Positions 1 to 5,084 of a stretch of DNA of 5,084 nucleotides are shown in pieces (within the stretch, counting starts at the first letter, position 1; every line of letters begins with the position of its first letter). A program made the translations under genes and the position numbers. Source of the stretch: Acidisarcina sp. (GTDB taxonomy: Bacteria > Acidobacteriota > Blastocatellia > Pyrinomonadales > Pyrinomonadaceae); the NCBI GenBank assembly GCA_021155145.1, contig JAJNPX010000213.1, forward strand, positions 1 to 5,084, in the 5' to 3' direction. The notes beneath the pieces are model-generated. The model worked only from the letters and a program-made list of their open reading frames with translations. It was not told the DNA's origin and made no database searches.

Positions 1-251
1 ATCCGTGCGCTTGTCTCATTCAGGACACGAATAAGGTTTTGGGTCTCGATCTCCCTGTAGGCCGGCTCGCCATCGCTTGTGAAGATATCGGCAATGGTCC
101 GGCCCGTGTTCTTCTCGATATAGGCGTCGAGATCGATCCGCCCGCACTTGAGGATCGAGGCGAGGTGGCGCGCGACGCTGGATTTACCGACGCCCATGAA
201 CCCTGTAAGGGCCACACGCTTTTCGGTGTTGTTGGAGCCGTGATCGATCAT
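1..251 (-). CDS. aroK: Shikimate kinase, N-terminal 83 residues (cut by window edge)
   Basis: Shikimate kinase phosphorylates shikimate at its 3-hydroxyl with ATP in the cytoplasm, the step two before chorismate-precursor EPSP formation. Translating the minus strand from the ATG at 251 gives a P-loop GFMGVGKS (residues 17-24), then DLD at 40-42 and the stretch GRTIADIF..DGE..YREIE (50-69). Family knowledge places shikimate-binding residues at the second Asp of DxD and at the Arg of the FR/YR motif, here D42 and R66. The ATG overlaps the aroA stop as ATGA, so translation is probably coupled, and a weak GAAAG lies just upstream. A GTG at codon 13 is an alternative start, but the overlap favours 251. 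The family is usually about 170-180 residues, so roughly the second half (LID and adenine-binding parts) lies beyond the left edge. The assignment is secure. Confidence 0.95.
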   Translation of the reverse strand, partial: MIDHGSNNTEKRVALTGFMGVGKSSVARHLASILKCGRIDLDAYIEKNTGRTIADIFTSDGEPAYREIETQNLIRVLNETSAR

Positions 252-1546
252 CTTTCGATAATTGTGGATCGTAGAGTCCGATAAAACCCGGGGTACGAGA
301 CGGCGGCACAGCCGGCATCCACGATCTCCGTCTCGCCCTTGGCAAACAGAGCCGCGACCGAAAACGCCATTGCGATCCGATGGTCACCGAACGAATCGAC
401 GACCGCTCCCCGAAGATCCGACGGCCCGACACGAAGACCGTCCTCAAACTCCTCCACATCGGCCCCCATTCGCCTCAGGTTCTCGACGACAGCAGAGATC
501 CGGTCGGATTCCTTTACCCTCAGTTCTGAGGCGTCCCTGATCTCGATACCCGAAACAGCCTGCGTTCCCAGCACGGCAAGTATCGGGATCTCATCGATCA
601 CGTTCGCGACGATCTTGCCGTCGATCCGGGGAACGCCGGCATTGGGCCTTCCCAGGCCGCGAACAGTAAGCGTGCCGACGGGTTCTCCGCCGGATCCGCC
701 CTCATCAGATATCTGTACATCGACGCCGAAACGGCGAAGAACCTCAATGATGCCGGTCCGTGTCGGATTCAGGCCGACACCCGGCATTTCGATCCGTGAC
801 CCCTCAAGGCAGGCCGCAGCGACCATAAAGAACGAGGCAGACGAAACATCCGAGGGGATGCGGAAATCACGGGCCTCTAGTTGTGAGCCACCGGAGACCG
901 TGATCCTTCTGCCGCCGCCGGCTTTATCGATCCGGACGTCGACACCGAACTCACTTAACATTCGCTCGGTATGGTCGCGCGTGGGGATCGGCTCGATCAC
1001 CGAAGTGTCGCCATCGGCAAGAAGGCCGGCCAGGAGAATAGAAGATTTCAATTGGGCCGAGGCTACCGGGAGCGTGAATTCAATGGGCAATAGCGGCCTG
1101 CGTCCGCTGATCCGCAAGGGTGCGTGGCCATCATCCGACTCGACGGACGCGCCCATTTCGGTAAGCGGACCGATTATCCGCTTCATCGGGCGGCCGCTCA
1201 GCGACGCGTCGCCGACCAGGGTGGAAGAAAACGGCTGTCCGGCCAACAGGCCCGCCAATAGCCTCATCGTCGTTCCGCTGTTGCCGCAGTCCAGCGGGCG
1301 TTCGGGAGGCCTCCATCCATTATCCCCTGGCCCAATTACCGTAACGGTTGCGCCGGAAGTTTCGATCCGGACACCCAGCGCCGAGAGACAATAGAGAGTT
1401 GAGGTGCAATCTTTGCTCGTAGCAAAATTTTCGATCCGGCTCGTTCCATCGGCCATTGCTGCCAACATGGCGGCACGGTGGGAGATGGATTTGTCGCCCG
1501 GCAGAACCACAATTCCCGCCACACGCCTGGCCTTCGAAAACTTCAT
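248..1546 (-). CDS. aroA: 3-phosphoshikimate 1-carboxyvinyltransferase (EPSP synthase)
   Basis: EPSP synthase transfers the enolpyruvyl group of PEP to shikimate-3-phosphate, the sixth step of the shikimate pathway. The 432-residue product has the normal full length. Visible motifs are LPGDKSISHR (15-24, with K19, S20 and R24 in the substrate-binding positions), GNSGTTMR (88-95), GDASLSGRPMKR (112-123), SAQLKSS (163-169), DEIP (318-321, catalytic Asp region), VKESDRI (344-350) and GDHRIAM (387-393). The glyphosate-contact Gly is retained (G91). The residue after R95 is Leu, not the Pro of the E. coli enzyme, and the C-terminal Lys motif is replaced by VSYPGFY (416-422), both of which look Bacillus-like. 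An in-frame TGA lies two codons upstream, so the ATG at 1546 is the first possible ATG. No Shine-Dalgarno precedes it, but a TAAAAT -10 box ends 7 bases upstream, so the mRNA may be leaderless. It overlaps aroK by 4 bases. Confidence 0.97.
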   Translation of the reverse strand: MKFSKARRVAGIVVLPGDKSISHRAAMLAAMADGTSRIENFATSKDCTSTLYCLSALGVRIETSGATVTVIGPGDNGWRPPERPLDCGNSGTTMRLLAGLLAGQPFSSTLVGDASLSGRPMKRIIGPLTEMGASVESDDGHAPLRISGRRPLLPIEFTLPVASAQLKSSILLAGLLADGDTSVIEPIPTRDHTERMLSEFGVDVRIDKAGGGRRITVSGGSQLEARDFRIPSDVSSASFFMVAAACLEGSRIEMPGVGLNPTRTGIIEVLRRFGVDVQISDEGGSGGEPVGTLTVRGLGRPNAGVPRIDGKIVANVIDEIPILAVLGTQAVSGIEIRDASELRVKESDRISAVVENLRRMGADVEEFEDGLRVGPSDLRGAVVDSFGDHRIAMAFSVAALFAKGETEIVDAGCAAVSYPGFYRTLRSTIIER

Positions 1547-1553
1547 TGATCAT

Positions 1554-1583
1554 ATTTTAGAACGAACGGGCCGCGTTTGTCTT
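1554..1583 (-). promoter_or_regulatory. Predicted aroA-aroK promoter
   Basis: Reading the minus strand, AAGACA (1583-1578, four of six matches to TTGACA) is followed by an 18-base spacer and TAAAAT (1559-1554, five of six to TATAAT). Transcription would begin about 7 bases further on, at or next to the aroA ATG at 1546, which explains the lack of a Shine-Dalgarno. The -35 box overlaps that of the divergent plus-strand promoter. This is a prediction by eye. Confidence 0.45.
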
Positions 1584-1611
1584 GACAGGCAGCTTGGCAA
1601 ACCTTTACCTT
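1582..1611 (+). promoter_or_regulatory. Predicted promoter of the anti-sigma kinase gene
   Basis: A perfect TTGACA (1582-1587) is followed by an 18-base spacer and the weak -10 box TACCTT (1606-1611); TTACCT with 17 bases is an equal alternative. The start of transcription would fall near 1618, only about 8 bases before the GTG at 1626, which has no Shine-Dalgarno. TTGACA shares two bases with the aroA -35 box on the other strand. Confidence 0.4.
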
Positions 1612-1625
1612 ACAGACAATTAATT

Positions 1626-2036
1626 GTGACATTTAGGGAAGAATTCAATCTGCCGAGCCGCATTGAATCCGTTGATGAGGCGGCGCTGAGAGCGGACGAT
1701 TTCGCAAGAAAGTCGGGTTTGGGCGACGACTTTATCTCGTCGATCGACCTTGCCGTGCGCGAGTCGGTCGCAAATGCCGTCAAGCATGGGAACAGGTTTG
1801 ACGAATCGAAACCGGTGGAGATCCGGCTGGAGCGAACGGAAGCGGGTTTTGAAATGACCGTGCGCGACCATGGGAGCGGTTTTGACGTCAACGACATACC
1901 CGATCCGACCGATCCGGCCAATCTGCTTAAGGCGAGCGGCCGGGGTATTCTGTTTATGAGGGCTTTCATGGATGAGGTCGATTGGGCGGAGACAAATGGC
2001 GGCGGCACGACCGTTCATATGGTCAAACGGCTGTAA
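1626..2036 (+). CDS. RsbW/SpoIIAB-like anti-sigma factor serine kinase
   Basis: This is a small GHKL-fold ATP-binding protein of the anti-sigma kinase type. By family knowledge it binds a target such as a sigma factor, or instead phosphorylates and releases an STAS antagonist. The 136 residues contain the N-box ESVANAVKHGN (46-56, with E46 and N50), the G1 box VRDHGSGF (79-86, D81 and G83/G85), the G2 box GRGILFMR (105-112) and the terminal GGGTT (125-129). The length suits a single-domain RsbW. The open frame continues upstream to 1404, but that part lies antisense inside aroA. GTG at 1626 is the only reasonable start after the aroA promoter, and it begins directly before the FREEFNLPS strand expected at the N-terminus. 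It ends with tandem TAATAA stops. The STAS partner follows 83 bases downstream. No sigma factor or PP2C phosphatase is visible nearby, so the final target is unknown. The start is less certain than the function. Confidence 0.88.
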   Translation: MTFREEFNLPSRIESVDEAALRADDFARKSGLGDDFISSIDLAVRESVANAVKHGNRFDESKPVEIRLERTEAGFEMTVRDHGSGFDVNDIPDPTDPANLLKASGRGILFMRAFMDEVDWAETNGGGTTVHMVKRL

Positions 2037-2052
2037 TAAGCGGTTTGCGATT

Positions 2053-2082
2053 TGGACAATTACCAGGTAACTGGTCTAAAAT
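2053..2082 (+). promoter_or_regulatory. Predicted promoter of the STAS antagonist gene
   Basis: TGGACA (2053-2058, five of six to TTGACA), an 18-base spacer and TAAAAT (2077-2082, five of six to TATAAT) place a start near 2089, giving a leader of about 30 bases. It would let the antagonist be made separately from, and in excess of, the upstream kinase. Confidence 0.5.
2062..2075 (+). repeat. Operator-like inverted repeat ACCAG-N4-CTGGT
   Basis: A perfect 5-base inverted repeat, ACCAG GTAA CTGGT, lies wholly inside the spacer between the predicted -35 and -10 boxes of the antagonist promoter. Its placement is typical of a repressor or spacer-binding activator site. It is too short and lacks a T-tract for a terminator. 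The binding protein is unknown and chance occurrence is possible. Confidence 0.35.
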
Positions 2083-2107
2083 CTGCTATCAATTCAAGAT
2101 AAACAAC

Positions 2108-2115
2108 TAGGAGAG
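2108..2115 (+). promoter_or_regulatory. Shine-Dalgarno of the STAS antagonist
   Basis: TAGGAGAG lies just upstream of the ATG at 2120, with 6 bases between AGGAG and the start codon. It fixes the start and is much stronger than any site before the kinase gene, which fits higher translation of the antagonist. Confidence 0.8.
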
Positions 2116-2119
2116 AACA

Positions 2120-2467
2120 ATGTCTGATATCAATATTTCGGAACGCCAGGCCGGCGATGTAACGATCCTTGACCTCGAAGGCAAGGTCACGATCGGGGAA
2201 GGGAGTGTAGCTCTCCGAAACGCTATTCGCCGCCTTCTCGGCGAAGGCAAGAATAAGATCCTCTTGAACCTCGGGAAGGTCGGTTACATCGATTCGAGCG
2301 GCATCGGCGAACTGGTTTCGAGTTTTACGGCCGTGAACAAAGAAGGCGGAACGCTGAAGCTTCTGAATCTGACGCAAAAGATCCAGGATCTGCTTGCGAT
2401 CACAAAGCTTCTGACCGTTTTCGACGTTTACGATGATGAGGCGAGCGCATTGGCGAGCTATAACTAG
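2120..2467 (+). CDS. RsbV/SpoIIAA-like STAS anti-sigma factor antagonist
   Basis: This 115-residue single-domain STAS protein is the expected partner of the upstream kinase. In the unphosphorylated form such proteins bind the kinase and displace its target; phosphorylation of a conserved Ser switches them off. The sequence shows the N-terminal strand [15 protein letters not shown] (14-28), the central strand [19 protein letters not shown] (47-65) and the typical [17 protein letters not shown] helix region (76-92). In the DSSG motif (58-61), S59 aligns with the phosphorylated Ser58 of SpoIIAA. The length matches the family (about 110-120). It has its own promoter, an inverted repeat in that promoter, a good Shine-Dalgarno and a strong terminator after its stop. 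The order kinase then antagonist is the reverse of the classical rsbV-rsbW order. Confidence 0.93.
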   Translation: MSDINISERQAGDVTILDLEGKVTIGEGSVALRNAIRRLLGEGKNKILLNLGKVGYIDSSGIGELVSSFTAVNKEGGTLKLLNLTQKIQDLLAITKLLTVFDVYDDEASALASYN

Positions 2468-2495
2468 GCGCTGGTTTGCGCGGGTTCGCATTTGC

Positions 2496-2533
2496 AAAGG
2501 GGCGAGTGAAACTGAGTTTCTCTTGCCCTTTTT
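2496..2533 (+). terminator. Intrinsic terminator after the antagonist gene
   Basis: A 17-position stem pairs 2496-2512 (AAAGGGGCGAGTGAAAC) with 2516-2532, around a TGA loop, with one T-T mismatch and two G-U pairs, ending in a run of five T (2529-2533). It begins 28 bases after the antagonist stop and closes the regulatory module. The upstream arm has only three A residues, so it is mainly a plus-strand terminator. Confidence 0.85.
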
Positions 2534-2536
2534 GCT

Positions 2537-2567
2537 TTGGATTGGTGCATCCCTAAAGAGCTATAAT
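2537..2567 (+). promoter_or_regulatory. Predicted promoter of the secreted TPR protein gene
   Basis: A perfect TATAAT -10 box (2562-2567) stands 35 bases before the start codon, immediately after the terminator. The -35 is weak: TTGGAT (2537-2542) with a 19-base spacer, or TGGATT with 18. Transcription would start near 2574, giving a leader of about 29 bases. Confidence 0.55.
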
Positions 2568-2594
2568 TCATCATTATCTATTGCCCCGTTACCT

Positions 2595-2599
2595 GAGGT
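2595..2599 (+). promoter_or_regulatory. Shine-Dalgarno of the secreted TPR protein
   Basis: GAGGT lies only 3 bases before the ATG at 2603, closer than ideal. The start is nevertheless supported by the signal peptide that begins exactly there. Confidence 0.5.
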
Positions 2600-2602
2600 C
2601 CA

Positions 2603-4393
2603 ATGAGATCATTCGTATTCCTGCTTTTAGTTTCGCTTTTGCCGAGTGCGGCCCTTGCTCAAAACGTTCCGACCGGTTTCGACCTCTCGAATCACGGTGT
2701 ACGCATCGAGCCTGACAAACGCGTTATGGCCGTGCTTGCAACGCTCGAGGCCGCGCGAACGACCGATGCTGCCGGCAATTCGGTCCCCGTCATCAACACC
2801 CCGCTGTCACAGCAGGGCGCTCAATTTCGGGAACTGCTCCGCAGCGACCTGGCCGCGCTTAACGACGACCTAAGGCAAAAGATCTCTAGTTTCGTGATCG
2901 GGCACAAACGCAGAAATCCTGACAAGACCGACGCCGAGCTGATCTCTGCCTTTGTCTCTATGGCGTATGCACTTTCGCCGGCACCGGAGCTCGCCGATCC
3001 GGTAGTAACGAACGACCTGCCTGGAAGCCTTCTGGATGTTCTGGATTTTGCCCCGCTCGTTCGCGACTTTTACCGCCGGTCTAGTTTTGCCGGCAATCTT
3101 CCGGAATACATAAGATCCTACAATTCGGCCGCGGACGCGAAGATCCGAAACTCGGCCCGCGAGATGGTGAGCGAGCTCTTGAATTATCTGCATACGCGGC
3201 CGCAGCTGATCGTGATCGAACGCATTACTACCGAAACGCAGAGAACCAGGAAAACGACACTCAAGAATGTCGAATTACGTGAGCGTGAGCGAAAGTTCAA
3301 CATCGTGCCCGAGCTGTTGTCGCCGGCTGGAAATATCAATTTTATCAACGTAAAGGACGATTATTATGTGGTCCTTTCGCCGGATATCGACCTTGTGCAA
3401 TCAGATGTGCGCCGGGCGTTCTTGCAGTTCGTCGTCGACCCGATCGTTCTCTCGAACGCAAAGGACATAGCGACGATCCGTGACGGCGTAAAGAAGATCC
3501 TGGACGAACGCCGCGCGGCGAACCCCTCGATCTCGCCGGACGTCTACCTGACGATCTCGAGATCGCTGGTCGCGGCCATCGACGCCAAACAGTTGGAGCA
3601 CGTAAAGGTACGCATCGCGACCGATCAGGCTCGTGCAAAGATCGCGCAGATGGGCGGTTCGGACCCGACCAAGGCGGTGGCCGCTGAACTCGAACTTTTC
3701 AAAAATCAGGCCGCGGACGAAACCTACTTGAGACTTTCGGAAGATCACGAGAAAGGGGCCGTGCTCGCATTCTACTTTGCGGAACAACTCAAGGGAGTTG
3801 AGGAATCTGGCGTGGACATCGCGGCCGCGATGCGCGAGATGATACTCTCATTTGATCCGGCCAAGGAGGCGGGCCGTTACGACCGGTACGCAGATGCCCG
3901 AAAGCGAGCCCTGGAAGCTCGCGAGGATCGGAGAAAGAGCATCGCAGCGGGGACGGCGGCACCGGCGGAAAATCCTGTAACGAACAAGCTGCTCGAGATT
4001 CAAAAGGTCGTCGAGGCAAAAGAATATTCAAAAGCCGAGGCCGATCTGAAACAGCTCCTCAAGGACAATCCGTCAGAGCCGCGCGTTTACTATAACCTCG
4101 GACGCGTCGCGAGCCTTACAGCGGTTGACATCGCAGAACCCGAACAGCAGGCTGCCAAACTTCTGGAGGCAAAGGTCGCCTACGAGAACGTGATCCGCGT
4201 CTCGCAGTCGCAGCCGGTCGATCCGGCACTCAGGTCCCTTGCCTATGTTGCCCTCGCAAAGATCTATGAGTTTTTCGATAACAAAGCCTATGCGATGGGT
4301 CTCTACGACGCCGCGATCAAGTTAGACGATGTGGCTGGCGGAGCATTCAAGGAGGCCATAGCCGCGAAACAAAGGTTATTGAAGGAGCAATAG
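2603..4393 (+). CDS. Secreted or periplasmic TPR-containing protein of unknown function
   Basis: I do not recognise a named family for this 596-residue protein. It begins with a type I signal peptide: MR, a hydrophobic core (about residues 4-14) and an ALA cleavage site before Q20. No lipobox Cys and no later membrane segment is seen, so the mature protein should be soluble outside the inner membrane. It contains no Cys and no Trp. Residues 20-450 form a mixed region with an HGVRIEPDKRVMAVLATLEAA start (31-51), a strand-rich part (about 200-280) holding RRAFLQFVVDP (270-280), and helical segments. A charged, Ala-rich linker (about 422-458) precedes C-terminal TPR-like helices at about 462-500, 510-535 and 544-577 (for example LLEIQKVVEAKEYSKAEADL and LAYVALAKIYEFF). 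TPRs usually bind proteins. The N-terminal region resembles in layout a peptidase-like domain, but no HExxH is present, so no catalytic role is claimed. It is a single-gene unit between two terminators. Confidence 0.85.
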   Translation: MRSFVFLLLVSLLPSAALAQNVPTGFDLSNHGVRIEPDKRVMAVLATLEAARTTDAAGNSVPVINTPLSQQGAQFRELLRSDLAALNDDLRQKISSFVIGHKRRNPDKTDAELISAFVSMAYALSPAPELADPVVTNDLPGSLLDVLDFAPLVRDFYRRSSFAGNLPEYIRSYNSAADAKIRNSAREMVSELLNYLHTRPQLIVIERITTETQRTRKTTLKNVELRERERKFNIVPELLSPAGNINFINVKDDYYVVLSPDIDLVQSDVRRAFLQFVVDPIVLSNAKDIATIRDGVKKILDERRAANPSISPDVYLTISRSLVAAIDAKQLEHVKVRIATDQARAKIAQMGGSDPTKAVAAELELFKNQAADETYLRLSEDHEKGAVLAFYFAEQLKGVEESGVDIAAAMREMILSFDPAKEAGRYDRYADARKRALEAREDRRKSIAAGTAAPAENPVTNKLLEIQKVVEAKEYSKAEADLKQLLKDNPSEPRVYYNLGRVASLTAVDIAEPEQQAAKLLEAKVAYENVIRVSQSQPVDPALRSLAYVALAKIYEFFDNKAYAMGLYDAAIKLDDVAGGAFKEAIAAKQRLLKEQ

Positions 4394-4417
4394 ATCCTCA
4401 GCCTAATCAAGTCAGAG

Positions 4418-4452
4418 AAGGCAAAGCCGTGAGATCGGGTTTTGCCTTTTTT
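4418..4452 (+). terminator. Intrinsic terminator after the TPR protein gene
   Basis: An 11-base-pair stem (AAGGCAAAGCC at 4418-4428 with GGTTTTGCCTT at 4438-4448, one G-U pair) has a 9-base loop and runs into six T (4447-4452). It sits 24 bases after the TAG stop and isolates era from the upstream gene. Confidence 0.9.
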
Positions 4453-4463
4453 ACATTCTGCTT

Positions 4464-4492
4464 TTTACTTTTCAATTTGCAGCACCTAACTT
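4464..4492 (+). promoter_or_regulatory. Possible era promoter
   Basis: TTTACT (4464-4469, four of six to TTGACA), a 17-base spacer and TAACTT (4487-4492, a weak TAnnnT -10) lie between the terminator and era. The -10 ends 6 bases before the GTG, which would make the transcript leaderless or nearly so. This is weak evidence and rests partly on the need for a promoter after the terminator. Confidence 0.3.
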
Positions 4493-4498
4493 GGAATT

Positions 4499-5084
4499 GT
4501 GACAACATCGAGGTCTCATAGCGGTTATGCCGCACTAATCGGCCGGCCGAACGCCGGAAAATCCACGCTTCTCAACCGCATCGTCGGCGAGAAGATCGCG
4601 GCCGTATCGAACAAGCCGCAAACGACACGCCACCGGATCAAAGGAATATTCACTAATGAAAGCGGCCAGGTCGTTTTTGTGGATACGCCGGGCGTTCACA
4701 AACCCGGACACTTGCTGAATCGCCGGATGATGGCCGCCGTTCACGACGCGATCATGTCCGTGGACGTCGTCGTCTTGATGCGCGACGCAAGCGTCTCAAC
4801 CGGCAATGGCGACAGGTTCGTTCTCGAACTGGTAAAGCAGTCCGGCAAAACTTCGATCCTGGTTCTGAACAAGATAGACAAGGTAAAGAACAAAGCCGAA
4901 CTCTTGCCGCTGATCGAGTTCTACGCAAGTGAGCACGATTTCACCGAGATCATCCCAGTCTCCGCATTGAAGGGCGATGCCGTCGAGGACCTGCTCGGCC
5001 AGATCGTAAAGCATCTGCCCGAGGGCGAACCGATCTTTTCGGAGGACGAGCTCACGGATCAGCCGATGCGCTCGATAGTGGCCG
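4499..5084 (+). CDS. era: GTPase Era, N-terminal 195 residues (cut by window edge)
   Basis: Era is a GTPase that binds the 3' end of 16S rRNA and acts in 30S subunit maturation. The visible part carries all five G motifs: G1 GRPNAGKST (15-23), G2 PQTTR (40-44), G3 DTPG (62-65), G4 NKID (124-127) and G5 SAL (155-157). NKPQTTRHRIKGI and HKPGHLLN are typical of Era rather than of Der or MnmE. The end of the window, IFSEDELTDQPMRSIVA, is the linker into the C-terminal KH RNA-binding domain, which lies outside. The family is about 300 residues. The frame is bounded by TAA at 4487, and GTG at 4499 is the only standard start before the first conserved strand, giving MTTSRSHSGYAALIG. No Shine-Dalgarno precedes it. 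R95 in LMRDAS stands where many Era proteins have Val. Confidence 0.95.
   Translation, partial: MTTSRSHSGYAALIGRPNAGKSTLLNRIVGEKIAAVSNKPQTTRHRIKGIFTNESGQVVFVDTPGVHKPGHLLNRRMMAAVHDAIMSVDVVVLMRDASVSTGNGDRFVLELVKQSGKTSILVLNKIDKVKNKAELLPLIEFYASEHDFTEIIPVSALKGDAVEDLLGQIVKHLPEGEPIFSEDELTDQPMRSIVA

Noticed and set aside
339..1394. A 351-codon open frame on the plus strand, antisense to aroA
   Set aside because: It lies wholly within the complete and motif-rich aroA gene. Its translation is rich in Ser, Pro, Arg and Thr, has no domain pattern, and looks like a mirror of aroA codon bias.
1615..1620. GACAAT as an alternative -10 box for the kinase gene, with TTGGCA at 1594-1599 as its -35
   Set aside because: The spacer would be only 15 bases. 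The perfect TTGACA with an 18-base spacer is the better choice, though its -10 is weak.
1404..1625. N-terminal extension of the kinase reading frame by 74 codons
   Set aside because: Most of it is antisense to the aroA 5' end and its promoter, its translation shows no conserved pattern, and known single-domain RsbW proteins are about the length obtained from the GTG at 1626.
2477..2490. Small hairpin TGCG-CGGGTT-CGCA just before the terminator
   Set aside because: The 4-base-pair stem is too short to support a separate element and may simply be chance next to the strong terminator.
2060..2497. A 145-codon minus-strand open frame opposite the STAS gene
   Set aside because: It is a shadow of the clear STAS gene, with no domain pattern and no ribosome site.
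3400..3450. A metallopeptidase active site in the secreted TPR protein
   Set aside because: No HExxH or similar metal-binding motif is present anywhere in the protein.
3401..3787. Minus-strand open frames inside the TPR protein gene
   Set aside because: They are Arg-rich shadow frames without motifs, while the plus-strand frame has a signal peptide, TPRs, a promoter and a terminator.

Overview
This is an ordinary bacterial chromosomal window of about 55% GC, packed with protein genes. It holds two aromatic amino acid biosynthesis genes on the minus strand. On the plus strand it holds a two-gene partner-switching regulatory module, a secreted TPR protein and the start of the ribosome-assembly GTPase gene era. 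I see no mobile element, CRISPR array, rRNA or tRNA. The protein styles (an orphan RsbW/RsbV-type pair, a secreted TPR protein, the Era sequence) and the mixed use of Shine-Dalgarno and SD-less starts would fit Acidobacteriota, perhaps Blastocatellia. That placement is inference from gene style and is not proven by the sequence.

Layout. Minus strand: aroA (1546 to 248) runs into aroK (251 to beyond the left edge) with a 4-base ATGA overlap, so the two form an operon for shikimate kinase and EPSP synthase. A divergent promoter region at about 1547-1625 separates aroA from the plus-strand genes. The two predicted -35 boxes there overlap inside a TGTCTTGACA inverted repeat.

Plus strand: an RsbW/SpoIIAB-type serine kinase (1626-2036, GTG start) is followed after 83 bases by an RsbV/SpoIIAA-type STAS antagonist (2120-2467). 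The antagonist has its own likely promoter, an operator-like inverted repeat and a clear Shine-Dalgarno. A strong intrinsic terminator (2496-2533) closes this module. A perfect TATAAT then leads into a 596-residue exported protein with C-terminal TPRs (2603-4393), which ends at a second intrinsic terminator (4418-4452). era begins with GTG at 4499 and runs off the right edge.

How the genes relate. AroK and AroA are enzymes of the chorismate pathway. The kinase and antagonist are expected to bind each other and release or hold a sigma factor or other target that is not encoded here. The TPR protein and Era are separate transcription units. No new multi-gene system is evident. The points most worth a second look are the promoter architecture (back-to-back -35 boxes, several starts without a Shine-Dalgarno that may be leaderless, an inverted repeat inside the antagonist promoter), the unassigned N-terminal part of the TPR protein, and a strand-polarised excess of GATCCG.
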